Assembly (NCBI GenBank): GCA_964370765.1
Contig: CAYJKW010000003.1
Location: forward strand, 4,145 to 68,144
Direction of reading: 5' to 3'
From: CAYJBH01 sp964370765
Lineage (GTDB): Bacteria > Bacillota > Clostridia > Oscillospirales > Ruminococcaceae
Length of the DNA: 64,000 nucleotides
A program made the translations under genes and the position numbers. Below, in pieces: positions 8,226 through 17,431 of this stretch. Every line of letters begins with the position of its first letter. Position 1 is the first letter of the stretch. The notes below the pieces were generated by a model. It was not told the origin of the DNA. It saw nothing but the letters and a program-made list of their open reading frames with translations, and did not search any database.

Positions 8226-9530
8226 ATGGATAACATTAAAATTGTAGGCAACTTTTTAGAAAAAAACCTATTAAACCTTGACCTAATAGATTTAACAAAG
8301 GAAAGCGTCGCGTACCTTAGGGAGATGGAGGGTTCGCTAACCGGAAAAAACTCCAGCCTTGCCGGTATACCTACCTTTATAAGCTATGACGGTGAGGTTA
8401 CAAAAAATAAAAGGGTTATAGTTATTGATGCCGGTGGTACAAACTTTAGGGTTGCATCGGTAAGCTTTAATAATGATGGAGTGGCGGATATTCACCATTT
8501 TAAAAAATATCGTATGCCGGGAAGTGATGGCACTATAACCTATGAACAGTTTAACAAAGCAGTTGTAGATTACCTTGAGCCGGTGTTAAAGGATAGCGAT
8601 CTTTTTGGTATGTGTTTTTCCTATGAGTGTGAAATTTTAAATAATCGTGATGGAAGAATTATCAGCCTTGCAAAAGAGGTTTATATAGAGGGTGCGGTAG
8701 GAAAGCTTGTCTGTGAGGGAATAAATAACGAGATTGTAGCCCGTGGATACAAGTCAAAAAAATACTGCCTAATTAACGATACTGTGGCATCGACACTGGG
8801 TGGAATTGCGACTAACGGTAAAGAAAAATATGATGGATATGTAGGGTTTATATTAGGTACCGGTACAAACAGTTGCTATAGCGAAAGCTGTGCAGCGGTA
8901 ACTAAAAATCCCGACGTATCATCATTGTCCGGAAGTATGCTTATAAACTTAGAAAGCGGAAAATATGCAAATATGCCTATATCGCCTATAGATGAGGCGC
9001 TGTTTGCAACAACAAAAATGCCGGATGCATTTAAGATGGAAAAGATGACCGGTGGTGCATATCAGGGTGAGCTGTTCCTGCTTATTGTTAAGGCAGCAGC
9101 AGAGCAAGGTGTTTTCTCTGATAACTTTAAAAAGTCGGCTGCGGCACTTAGTGGCCTGACTGCAATGGAGATAGATAAGTTTTGTTTTAATCCGCACGAA
9201 ATGGGCACACTGCATGGGCTTTGCAGTGGCATTGATGATATTGAGCGGCTGTTGCTACTTGCAGACAGCTTTTATGAGAGGATAGCAAAGCTTGCAACAC
9301 TACAGTTTGCAGGGCTGTTAATGCGCACCGATAAAGGTCATTATAAATGCCGTCCGATGTGTGTGGTAGCAGAGGGAACAACATTTTATAAATCTAAGTT
9401 TTTCCGTCCAAAACTGGATTTCTACGTAAAGCAGTTTATCGAGGGTGAGATGGGTAGGTATATCGAATTTATATCGGTAGAAAACGCAACACTTGTGGGA
9501 ACTGCTGCTGCAATTCTACTTTGCGACTAG
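8226..9530 (+). CDS. Eukaryotic-type hexokinase
   Basis: A 434-residue protein matching the hexokinase family best known from eukaryotes, not the bacterial ROK or glucokinase families. Seen in order are phosphate-1 motif VIDAGGTNFRVASV near 69-82, the sugar-binding region FSYECEILNNRDGR, INDTVASTLGG, phosphate-2 motif FILGTGTNSCY, the GGAYQGE-type hinge and the adenosine segment AEGTTFYKS, ending in LVGTAAAIL. It probably phosphorylates glucose or a related hexose with ATP. It starts four bases after alr, with AAGGAG upstream, and is the last gene of the operon. Sugar specificity cannot be read from sequence. Family members do occur in some Clostridia, so recent transfer need not be assumed. 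Confidence 0.85.
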   Translation: MDNIKIVGNFLEKNLLNLDLIDLTKESVAYLREMEGSLTGKNSSLAGIPTFISYDGEVTKNKRVIVIDAGGTNFRVASVSFNNDGVADIHHFKKYRMPGSDGTITYEQFNKAVVDYLEPVLKDSDLFGMCFSYECEILNNRDGRIISLAKEVYIEGAVGKLVCEGINNEIVARGYKSKKYCLINDTVASTLGGIATNGKEKYDGYVGFILGTGTNSCYSESCAAVTKNPDVSSLSGSMLINLESGKYANMPISPIDEALFATTKMPDAFKMEKMTGGAYQGELFLLIVKAAAEQGVFSDNFKKSAAALSGLTAMEIDKFCFNPHEMGTLHGLCSGIDDIERLLLLADSFYERIAKLATLQFAGLLMRTDKGHYKCRPMCVVAEGTTFYKSKFFRPKLDFYVKQFIEGEMGRYIEFISVENATLVGTAAAILLCD

Positions 9531-9593
9531 TTATATAACGTACCGTCTTAAACAAAAAAACTTATAAAATGTATTTTATTTTGTTCCATTATA

Positions 9594-9602
9594 TGGTATA
9601 AT
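9594..9602 (+). promoter_or_regulatory. Extended -10 promoter for the GGDEF-EAL gene
   Basis: TGG followed by TATAAT (9597-9602), about 43 bp before the ATG at 9646. No good -35 box is visible at the usual distance, which is compatible with an extended -10 promoter. Confidence 0.5.
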
Positions 9603-9645
9603 ATTTAACAAGCTATGTTTTATGGTTTAGATAGGTGCGGGTTTT

Positions 9646-11757
9646 ATGAATTATTCTGAGATTGCTTCAATTGTAACCGATGTACTAAAGGATGCCGTAT
9701 ATGTGACCGATGTCGATAACAACGATATCTACTACATAAACGAAGCTGCGGCTGAGTTGTTTTCGGTTAACTTTAACGATACGATGTCCTGGAAAGGGCG
9801 TAAATGTTATGAGGTAATTCAAAAACGTAGCACAAAATGTGAGTTTTGTACCAATCATCTTCTGTGCGAAGATAGTTATTATAGTTGGGAACATTATTAC
9901 AGCCCAAAGGATATGATTTTTTTCATACAGGATAGGCTTATCAAGGTAGGCGACAAAAATCTACGTCTTTGTGTTATGAATGATATAACAAGGCAACGTA
10001 GGCTTGAAACCGAACTAAGAGATAAACTTAGTGAGGAGCAGGCCTTAAATGCTTGTATAGAACATCTACATACTAACGAATCACCCAAGATATTAATGTT
10101 TAATCTGCTAGGCATAGTCGGCAACTATTTTAATGCCGACAATGTGCATGTGTTCAAGGTAGATTACAGCAACGAACACTATGAAATGATGTTTGAATGG
10201 TATAAAGATGAGAAGATAAAAAGAAGCCCTGATCTACATTTTGTTGAGTTTAAGGAGCTTGAAGGATGGTTTGATTGCTTCGAAAACTGTGATTATAACC
10301 TTACTACCTCGAGCAAATCATTTAGCGAAACCATGTCCGGAATAATAAAAAGCTTAAACATTGATTCACTTATCACTGTACCATGGAAAGATTTAGAGGG
10401 TAAGATTGAAGGATTTATAGGACTAGAAAATCCTAGAAAACAGATCGACAACAAACTATTTCTACACTCTATAACCAAGATAGTTTCAGACTTTATTGAT
10501 AAGCTTGAGCTGCATAATTCGCTACACTCGCTTAGCCTTACCGATGCAATGACTGGCCTTGGCAATCGCTATAGCTACCGTTTAAAGGTGGAGCAGATAG
10601 AAAAACAATCCCCGCAAACGCTGGGTGTTGTTTATCTTGATATTAACGGATTAAAACAACTAAACGATGAATATGGGCAGGCCTATGGTGATAAGACCAT
10701 AGAAAAGATTGCAAGCATGTTGTTTAAGTTGTTCGGTATGAATGCCTTTAGAATAAGCGGTGATGATTTTATTATTCTCTACCCAGATGCAGAAGAGGAT
10801 ATGTTTTACCGTGATGTGGCACAGCTCAAAAATGACATTAGCTCTTCCGGTATATCAGTATGTATAGGAACAAGCTACTCAAACGATGATGTGCAGGTCC
10901 ATAAGCAGATAGGCATTGCCGATAGCATGATGTATACCGAAAAACAGCAGATGTTTAATGCATCTCAGTCCGGACAGAAATATCGCACTGCACTTGCAGA
11001 GACTCTTATTAAAGAAATATCACAAAGCCGCTTTTTTGTCTGCCTTCAACCTCAGATAGAGTTAGATACAGGCAATCTAATAGGTGCGGAGGCGCTTATA
11101 CGTAAAAATGATAAGGATGGTAAGATTATACCGCCCATCAATTTCTTGCCGTTTTATGAACAGCAGGAGATAATACACCTAATAGATTTTTACGTGCTTG
11201 AAACCATTTGCAAACAGTTTGAGGCATGGGATACGCTTTCCCCAGGCAACAATATTAAGGTTGCAACAAACTTTTCAAGGATAACACTTAAGGAAGATGG
11301 GATAGTAGAAAAGGTTAAGAGTATATGTGATAGGCATCAGGTTAGCCCATCACGCATAGTGATAGAAATCACCGAGAGCGTAGAGGTGTTTGAGCGTGAG
11401 CAACTTTGTAAGCTGATACTGGAGTTTGCCGAAAAAGGTTTTGCAGTATCGTTGGATGATTTCGGGTCGGGGCATTCCAACCTGTCGGTACTTACCTCCT
11501 CCAATTTTGATGAGGTAAAAATAGATAAAAGCATTGTTGACCATATAGTGGATAACTCTAAGTCGCTTGCAATTGCAAAACTTATAGTTAACATGTGCCA
11601 CACCTTTAACATTGAAAGCTCGGTTGCCGAGGGTGTCGAATACAGCGAGCAATACAACATGCTTAGATCCTTAAATTGCACTATTGGTCAGGGATACTTT
11701 TTTGATAAGCCACTACCAATAATGGAGTTTAATGACAAATACTTTAAAACAAATTAG
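9646..11757 (+). CDS. PAS-GAF-GGDEF(degenerate)-EAL protein, likely c-di-GMP phosphodiesterase
   Basis: A 703-residue soluble protein. An N-terminal PAS domain (1-110) contains a C-x2-C-x5-C cluster (CEFCTNHLLC). A GAF-like region follows (about 130-290), then a GGDEF domain (about 300-430) whose signature reads RISGDDF instead of GGDEF, and an EAL domain (about 445-690). The EAL residues are present: EALIR, NFSRITL, EITES, LDDFGSGHSNLS, KIDKSIV and AEGVE. The expected net activity is therefore c-di-GMP hydrolysis, with the degenerate GGDEF serving at most as a GTP-binding or regulatory domain. It has its own promoter and precedes two membrane GGDEF proteins, so opposing activities are encoded side by side. 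Confidence 0.88.
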   Translation: MNYSEIASIVTDVLKDAVYVTDVDNNDIYYINEAAAELFSVNFNDTMSWKGRKCYEVIQKRSTKCEFCTNHLLCEDSYYSWEHYYSPKDMIFFIQDRLIKVGDKNLRLCVMNDITRQRRLETELRDKLSEEQALNACIEHLHTNESPKILMFNLLGIVGNYFNADNVHVFKVDYSNEHYEMMFEWYKDEKIKRSPDLHFVEFKELEGWFDCFENCDYNLTTSSKSFSETMSGIIKSLNIDSLITVPWKDLEGKIEGFIGLENPRKQIDNKLFLHSITKIVSDFIDKLELHNSLHSLSLTDAMTGLGNRYSYRLKVEQIEKQSPQTLGVVYLDINGLKQLNDEYGQAYGDKTIEKIASMLFKLFGMNAFRISGDDFIILYPDAEEDMFYRDVAQLKNDISSSGISVCIGTSYSNDDVQVHKQIGIADSMMYTEKQQMFNASQSGQKYRTALAETLIKEISQSRFFVCLQPQIELDTGNLIGAEALIRKNDKDGKIIPPINFLPFYEQQEIIHLIDFYVLETICKQFEAWDTLSPGNNIKVATNFSRITLKEDGIVEKVKSICDRHQVSPSRIVIEITESVEVFEREQLCKLILEFAEKGFAVSLDDFGSGHSNLSVLTSSNFDEVKIDKSIVDHIVDNSKSLAIAKLIVNMCHTFNIESSVAEGVEYSEQYNMLRSLNCTIGQGYFFDKPLPIMEFNDKYFKTN

Positions 11758-11792
11758 ATAATTATCAAGCGATTAAACCATAGGAAGGCATA

Positions 11793-13013
11793 ATGGAAAT
11801 CAATATCTTTACAATAATTAGTTTTATTCTTTGCCTTACATATCAAACAATGTTGTTGAACTATGCGACAAAGATATTAGAGGGAGGGAACCCACGGCTT
11901 TGGTTACACCTAACTATAGGTTTATTAAATACGATTATACTTTTTGTAAGCAATATTCCTTTTTGGTTCTTATATATAGCGCTGATGCCGGCCTATGTGG
12001 TTGAATTCAAGCTATTATCAAAGGCGCCAATTAGGCAAATTCTAAGCGGTGCAACTATTTTTGTTGTGCACATAAGTAGCTTTCATATGATTGCAATATC
12101 TATATTTGCATCGGCAACAGGCATCGATCCTAAAAGCATACTTACAAACTTTTTATATCGCCAGCAGATAATGATTATACTTTTTATTGTGTTAATATTA
12201 GCACTTCAATTTGCAAAAAATATACTGCCGATACGCTATGTAAAAAGGGTTACATCTACACACATCTATTCCGAGATGCTAAGCACAATAGCATTTACAT
12301 TCACAATTTATTTTTCTATTGCAATATTTATATATTTTGCATTCGAAGATTTTCCTAACAGAATGCAGTTTACAATACTTGTAGCTGTATCTATGCTTAT
12401 AATTCTTTATTATATGCTTATGTTTATAATAAAGTTTGTTAATCTTCATGAGTTTAAGCGCTATGCCGACGAGCTTGGCGATACCTATAACAAGATGCAA
12501 ACCCAAAAAGAAACCCTAGCCACAAAGATAGAGAGGGATGATCTTACAGGTCTTTTTAATCGTAGCTTTATACAGGGTCTACTGCAGGAGTATTTTGACG
12601 ATAAAAGCCATAAGTTTGGTATGTTGTTTGTCGATGTTAATCGTCTAAAATATGTTAATGACACCTATGGCCATGATAAGGGAGATAAGCTGATTGTCTG
12701 TGTTGCAAACGCATTGAGAAAGGCCCTACGAGAGGAGGATGCGTCAGCAAGGATCGGTGGAGATGAATTTTTAGTTATCCTAAGTAACCTTGAAAACAAT
12801 TTAAAAATTGACCGTGTTATCGAAAGAATTAACGAGATAATGTTTGTTTATGATGAAATTGAGGATTTTCCGGTATCTATAAGTATAGGCGGAATTTTTG
12901 TAGATGATGAGATACGTAGTAAAGGTGTAGACGAAGCAATTGCGCTTGTAGACGAGGAGATGAGAAAGACAAAAGCAAAGTTCTACGCCCAGAGAAGCAG
13001 GTATGAAAAATGA
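11793..13013 (+). CDS. Membrane diguanylate cyclase (7TM-like sensor, GGDEF)
   Basis: A 406-residue protein. The first 220 residues are strongly hydrophobic, with about six or seven membrane segments, then a short coiled-coil linker and a GGDEF domain beginning with DDLTGLFNRSF. The catalytic loop ARIGGDEFLVIL is intact and the substrate residues in FVDVNRLKYVNDTYGHDKGD are standard, so c-di-GMP synthesis from GTP is expected. No clear RxxD inhibitory site is seen five residues before the loop. A GGAAGG ribosome site precedes the start. It ends overlapping the next GGDEF gene by four bases. Confidence 0.88.
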   Translation: MEINIFTIISFILCLTYQTMLLNYATKILEGGNPRLWLHLTIGLLNTIILFVSNIPFWFLYIALMPAYVVEFKLLSKAPIRQILSGATIFVVHISSFHMIAISIFASATGIDPKSILTNFLYRQQIMIILFIVLILALQFAKNILPIRYVKRVTSTHIYSEMLSTIAFTFTIYFSIAIFIYFAFEDFPNRMQFTILVAVSMLIILYYMLMFIIKFVNLHEFKRYADELGDTYNKMQTQKETLATKIERDDLTGLFNRSFIQGLLQEYFDDKSHKFGMLFVDVNRLKYVNDTYGHDKGDKLIVCVANALRKALREEDASARIGGDEFLVILSNLENNLKIDRVIERINEIMFVYDEIEDFPVSISIGGIFVDDEIRSKGVDEAIALVDEEMRKTKAKFYAQRSRYEK

Positions 13014-14233
13014 GTTTATTGATGTTGGCATTATGTACTATTGCTTTTATTGGTTATAATTTTGTTGTGCAATGGTATATTTCGGTAGGTATTATAACTC
13101 ACGATAGCCTTGTAAAAAGGTTACTATATGCAACCGCTATAAACCTTGTTATATTCTCGTTGTTTTTATATTTTCCGGGAGGTATTACAGAGGTTGTTGC
13201 AATGTTTCTTTTTTACCTCTGTACATATTTACTAATTCGTAAAATATATAATGCAGGCACACAGGTTGCTTGGTTTACAACACTATCATTTGCGGTAAAC
13301 TTATTTGCGATAAGAATGTTGGTAAAAGGTGCATATACATTGATTACCGGTGTTACATTAAACGAGATATCTACACAAACGTATCATACCTTACTGGTGG
13401 GAGCAATAGCATTTGCAATACCTATTCCGTATATTCTTTTTATAAGTATTTTTGTTCGGCGTGATGTACTTGGTGTTATACTGATAGACAAAAACAATAT
13501 GCTATTCTCTAACGCAATAATGTTTGTCACCTATATCTATATGGGTGTCGGCAATCTATTGGTAATTCCATTTTCTGAATCTGCAGCAACGCCTATAATC
13601 TCGTTGTTTATAGGGTTTGGAACTATAGTTATATACTGTGTTACACTTTACTATACACTTGTGTTTTCTAATCTTAAATTAAATGTAGATAAGTTTGATA
13701 AGCTGAGCGAGGTTGTAGCGGTAGAGGAGCGGGAGTTAAGGGAGCTTAAAGAATCGGCCACAACGGATGCATTTACCGGATTAAAACAACGGTCTACTGT
13801 AGAAGAGGTTGTAGGCCTGTTTTTAGAGCAACATCGAGGTTTTTTTGTAGTGCTGTTTGACATAGATGGCCTTAAGATTGCAAACGATAAATATGGCCAC
13901 GATGAGGGTGATTTCTATATCAAGATGGTTGCAAGAATACTATCTTCAACCTTTGGTGATGATACTGTAGCTAGGATAGGCGGGGATGAGTTCATGGTCG
14001 TGGGAAAATCGGACGATGAACACGAATGCATGAAAAAAATACTTACCTGTTATCGTAAGGTAAAAAGTATACACACCGAATATCAAAAGCCATACGAAAC
14101 ATCGGTAAGCTACGGAGTTGTGATGATTCCAAAAGGTATAGATAAATATGAGAACTTTAACGATATCTATCGACTGTCTGATAAACGCATGTATGCCTTT
14201 AAACGTGCAGCAAAGAAGGAAAGAAAAGCATAA
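13010..14233 (+). CDS. Membrane diguanylate cyclase, paralogue of the preceding gene
   Basis: A 407-residue protein with the same plan as its neighbour: a hydrophobic N-terminal half with about six or seven membrane segments, a charged helical linker (VEERELRELKESA) and a C-terminal GGDEF domain with DAFTGLKQRS, FDIDGLKIANDKYGHDEGD and the intact loop ARIGGDEFMVVG. It overlaps the preceding gene by ATGA, so the two are translationally coupled and probably arose by tandem duplication, although the sensor halves have diverged. It is the last gene before a strong bidirectional terminator. Confidence 0.88.
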   Translation: MSLLMLALCTIAFIGYNFVVQWYISVGIITHDSLVKRLLYATAINLVIFSLFLYFPGGITEVVAMFLFYLCTYLLIRKIYNAGTQVAWFTTLSFAVNLFAIRMLVKGAYTLITGVTLNEISTQTYHTLLVGAIAFAIPIPYILFISIFVRRDVLGVILIDKNNMLFSNAIMFVTYIYMGVGNLLVIPFSESAATPIISLFIGFGTIVIYCVTLYYTLVFSNLKLNVDKFDKLSEVVAVEERELRELKESATTDAFTGLKQRSTVEEVVGLFLEQHRGFFVVLFDIDGLKIANDKYGHDEGDFYIKMVARILSSTFGDDTVARIGGDEFMVVGKSDDEHECMKKILTCYRKVKSIHTEYQKPYETSVSYGVVMIPKGIDKYENFNDIYRLSDKRMYAFKRAAKKERKA

Positions 14234-14276
14234 TAAAGTATAATTAGATCATTGTGTATAATTGCCTATATAAAAT

Positions 14277-14312
14277 AAAATTACAGTTAAGCATAGTCTT
14301 AACTGTAATTTT
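14277..14312. terminator. Bidirectional terminator between GGDEF and GH36 genes
   Basis: A perfect 15-bp inverted repeat (14277-14291 with 14298-14312) around a six-base loop. The outer arms are AAAATT/AATTTT, so each strand carries an A/T tail. It separates two convergent operons. Confidence 0.85.
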
Positions 14313-14334
14313 TATTTCTATTTACTGTAGGTTG

Positions 14335-16569
14335 TTACCGTGCTACTGCTTTGATAAGGATAGATGTATAATCACCTAATTCTTTTGCAAACATTACCTT
14401 GCTAATAGGTATACCGATTTCCATCAGCTCCGACCCGCTAAAGGTAGTTTCTTTGCAAAGTAGTTCGCCATGATTGCCAAAGTAACTTAGATCGTAAACC
14501 TTATCGGCATCAAGCCCTACAAACTTTATAAATAGTATTGCAGCGTTAACCTGATTAATAGTTTGATAGTATGCCAATATAGCCTCGGTTTTATCGTTAC
14601 TTACTACCGCCCATGATGTTCTTAACATATCGTCGAACGGGCTTAATATTCGATAAAAATCCCCGCTATGTATAAGCTTTCGATTCTGCTTGTAGTATAA
14701 AATCTGCTTTTTAACCAGCTCTATCTCTTCATCGGTTAGCTTGTTAAGGTCTAGTTCATACCCAAAATCACCGAAAAATGCCACCGTAGCACGCATATCG
14801 ATAGGTATTGTACGATAAAGTTGGTGGTTAGGCACAGCCGATACATGTGCACCGATAGATGATATGGGGTATACCATACTTGTACCATACTGGATATTAA
14901 GCCTGTCCATGGCATCAGTACAGTCACTACACCATGCTTGTGGTGCATAGAACAGCATTCCGGCATCAAATCTTGCACCACCACCGGAGCAGGATTCAAA
15001 CAGTATTTTTGGAAATGCTTTTATTAGCTTGTCATAAAGGCTGTACACACCTAAAATATAGCGATGGGAAATCTGTTTTTGCTTGTTTGCCGGCAATGCC
15101 GAGGAATAGCACTCTGACAGATATCTGTTCATATCCCATTTTATATAGCTAATATTTGCTGTGCTAATTACCTTATATAGCATATCGTAGATATATTCTA
15201 CTACATCGGGGTTAGAGAAATCCAACACCATCTGGTTTCTTATTAACGAACGTGCCCTATTTGGTGTTGATATAACCCATTCAGGGTGCTTTTTATAAAG
15301 GTCACTATCCTCGTTAACCATCTCGGGTTCTATCCAAAGCCCGAAATCAAGGCCAAGTTTATTTATCTTGTCTGCAAGCCCTGTAATACCGTTTTCAAGC
15401 TTTTTGGTATTTACATACCAGTCACCAAGTCCGCTGGTATCATCGTCCCTTTTTCCAAACCATCCATCGTCTAATACAAATAGTTCAATACCTACCTCTG
15501 TTGCTTTTTTTGCAATATCTACTATTGCCTGCTCGTTAAAGTCAAAGTAGGTTGCTTCCCAGTTGTTTAGCAGGATCGGCCTTTCTTTTTGGCGGTAGAT
15601 GCCACGCACAAGCCTTGAATTATAAAGCTTATGGAATGTTTGGCTCATGCCGTTTAGACCCTCGTTTGAGAATACCATTACAACTTCCGGTGTTTGAAAA
15701 CTCTCGCCCTTGTTAAGCGGCCATTCGAATGTTTCGGGATGGATCCCCATTACTACCCTTGTAGTGTTATGGGTGCATACCTCTACCTGTGCTAAAAAGT
15801 TGCAGCTGTATATAAGGCTAAAGCCATAAACGTTACCGGTAAACTCGGTGGTGTGTGGTCTTTTAAGTGCGATAAAAGGATTATGCTCGGCACTACTGGA
15901 GCCACGTAGACTTTGTATCGACTGTATGCCGTGTTCTAGTCGCCGGGTTTTTACATAGCGCTCCCTTGACCATCCACCGGTAAGATGCAACATCTCATAG
16001 TCCATATCGCTAAAGTCGATACAGGCACTAAGTGCACGGTCTAAAACGACCTCGCAATCTCCTTCTTGTGTGAATTTTGCACTGCGAGTTATGGCGTTAA
16101 GCTGGTTGTAGATAGTGTATTTTAATAAAAGCTCTGTTTCGCTTACATCATCATACAATGTTATCTCTAAGCTATCGGCCTCATCCTCGGTCTCTACATA
16201 TGTTGCGGGAAGTGGAAGTATATCCCTTTTACCGCAGTATATCTCGTGTGATTTATATTTAAAATCAGATATACTACTACCATTTTTTTGTGATATCGTG
16301 ACTGCACCGTCCCTATAATCACCTGATCCATAGGACGGATACTCCTGCTTTGTGTGGGTAAGTGAAAGGTATTCTCTATCACAGGGGGTTTCCGGTGCAA
16401 AGTTTCTTGGGGATGTGGTGTTAAGGTGTGTGAAACTAGCTCTATCTGCCACCTTGTTTCCGAAATGAATCTGCTCAAGTTGCCTGTTTTCCATAACACG
16501 GAAAATGTAGCTGATATCATCGTTATAAAGATGAAAAGTCATAGACTCATTATGAAAAATAATTGCCAT
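14335..16569 (-). CDS. Alpha-galactosidase, GH36
   Basis: A 744-residue GH36 alpha-galactosidase that removes terminal alpha-galactose from melibiose- and raffinose-type sugars. An N-terminal beta-sandwich is followed by the catalytic barrel with WIEPEMVNEDSDLY, the nucleophile Asp479 in IKWDMNR, ESCSGGGARFD, and the acid/base Asp552 in WCSDCTDAMDR. There is no signal peptide, so it acts inside the cell on imported sugar. I chose the ATG at 16569 because AAAGGAG lies five bases upstream; an earlier in-frame start would overlap the permease gene. It is the last gene of the binding protein-permease-permease operon, 10 bases after the second permease. Confidence 0.94.
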   Translation of the reverse strand: MAIIFHNESMTFHLYNDDISYIFRVMENRQLEQIHFGNKVADRASFTHLNTTSPRNFAPETPCDREYLSLTHTKQEYPSYGSGDYRDGAVTISQKNGSSISDFKYKSHEIYCGKRDILPLPATYVETEDEADSLEITLYDDVSETELLLKYTIYNQLNAITRSAKFTQEGDCEVVLDRALSACIDFSDMDYEMLHLTGGWSRERYVKTRRLEHGIQSIQSLRGSSSAEHNPFIALKRPHTTEFTGNVYGFSLIYSCNFLAQVEVCTHNTTRVVMGIHPETFEWPLNKGESFQTPEVVMVFSNEGLNGMSQTFHKLYNSRLVRGIYRQKERPILLNNWEATYFDFNEQAIVDIAKKATEVGIELFVLDDGWFGKRDDDTSGLGDWYVNTKKLENGITGLADKINKLGLDFGLWIEPEMVNEDSDLYKKHPEWVISTPNRARSLIRNQMVLDFSNPDVVEYIYDMLYKVISTANISYIKWDMNRYLSECYSSALPANKQKQISHRYILGVYSLYDKLIKAFPKILFESCSGGGARFDAGMLFYAPQAWCSDCTDAMDRLNIQYGTSMVYPISSIGAHVSAVPNHQLYRTIPIDMRATVAFFGDFGYELDLNKLTDEEIELVKKQILYYKQNRKLIHSGDFYRILSPFDDMLRTSWAVVSNDKTEAILAYYQTINQVNAAILFIKFVGLDADKVYDLSYFGNHGELLCKETTFSGSELMEIGIPISKVMFAKELGDYTSILIKAVAR

Positions 16570-16579
16570 AAATACTCCT

Positions 16580-17413
16580 TTATAGCTTGCCGCCCGAAGT
16601 TGCAATGCCCTCTACAAACTGTTTTTGGAAGATTAGGTAAAGAACAATCATCGGAATACATGCAAGAACAGATGCTGCCATTAGTTCGGGATAGTTGGAT
16701 GCAAACTGACCCTGTAGTTTAGCAAGAGCTGATGAAAGGGGCATAGTTGTCTGCTCGGTATTAACGATTAACGGCCACATTAAATCTTTATATGCGAAAA
16801 GTGCTGTGAAAATTCCCAGTGCAACCATGGCCGATTTTGTTAGTGGTGCCATGATGAAAAGGAATGTCTGGCCAATATTACACCCATCTATTCTTGCAGC
16901 CTCCTCCAGATCTTTTGGTAATGCCATATAAGACTGGCGAAGAAGGAAGGTGCCAAAGGCGGTAACAATACCGGGGAATATAAGTGCCATAGGTGTGTTT
17001 AGTATACCAAGATCTGCTACCATTAGATATTGGGGAATAATAAATATCTGACTTGGTACCATCATCTGGAAAAGAACAAGGCTAAATGCTATCTCACGGC
17101 CTTTAAAGTTTAATCTGCCAAGTGCATAACCGGCCATTGTTGCTGTAAGTACAGCAAATAAAATTCTTCCGGCTATAAACACAAGTGTATTAATATATAG
17201 CAACACGAAATCCATCTTACTTAATACAGATTCGTACGCATCGGTTCTAAAGGCGGTGGGGAATATTACAAAGGGGTCAAGCTGAGTTGTTTCGGTTATG
17301 GTTTTAAATGATGTTAATATCATCCAGATAAACGGAACTAACATTATTACAGAACCGATAATCAAAACTATATGCGGTATTAAGTTACCGCCGGATTTTA
17401 ATTTGTTTTGCAT
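16580..17413 (-). CDS. ABC sugar permease, MsmG/MalG type
   Basis: A 277-residue integral membrane protein with six hydrophobic segments and the permease EAA-loop motif near EEAARIDGCNIGQTFLFIMAP (about 185-205), which contacts the ATPase. It pairs with the MsmF-type permease directly upstream (18 bases apart) and the lipoprotein binding protein to import alpha-galactosides. No ATP-binding subunit is encoded here, so a shared MsmK/MalK-type ATPase elsewhere must energise it, as is common for this family in Firmicutes. Confidence 0.9.
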   Translation of the reverse strand: MQNKLKSGGNLIPHIVLIIGSVIMLVPFIWMILTSFKTITETTQLDPFVIFPTAFRTDAYESVLSKMDFVLLYINTLVFIAGRILFAVLTATMAGYALGRLNFKGREIAFSLVLFQMMVPSQIFIIPQYLMVADLGILNTPMALIFPGIVTAFGTFLLRQSYMALPKDLEEAARIDGCNIGQTFLFIMAPLTKSAMVALGIFTALFAYKDLMWPLIVNTEQTTMPLSSALAKLQGQFASNYPELMAASVLACIPMIVLYLIFQKQFVEGIATSGGKL

Positions 17414-17431
17414 GACATCTGCTCCTTTTTA

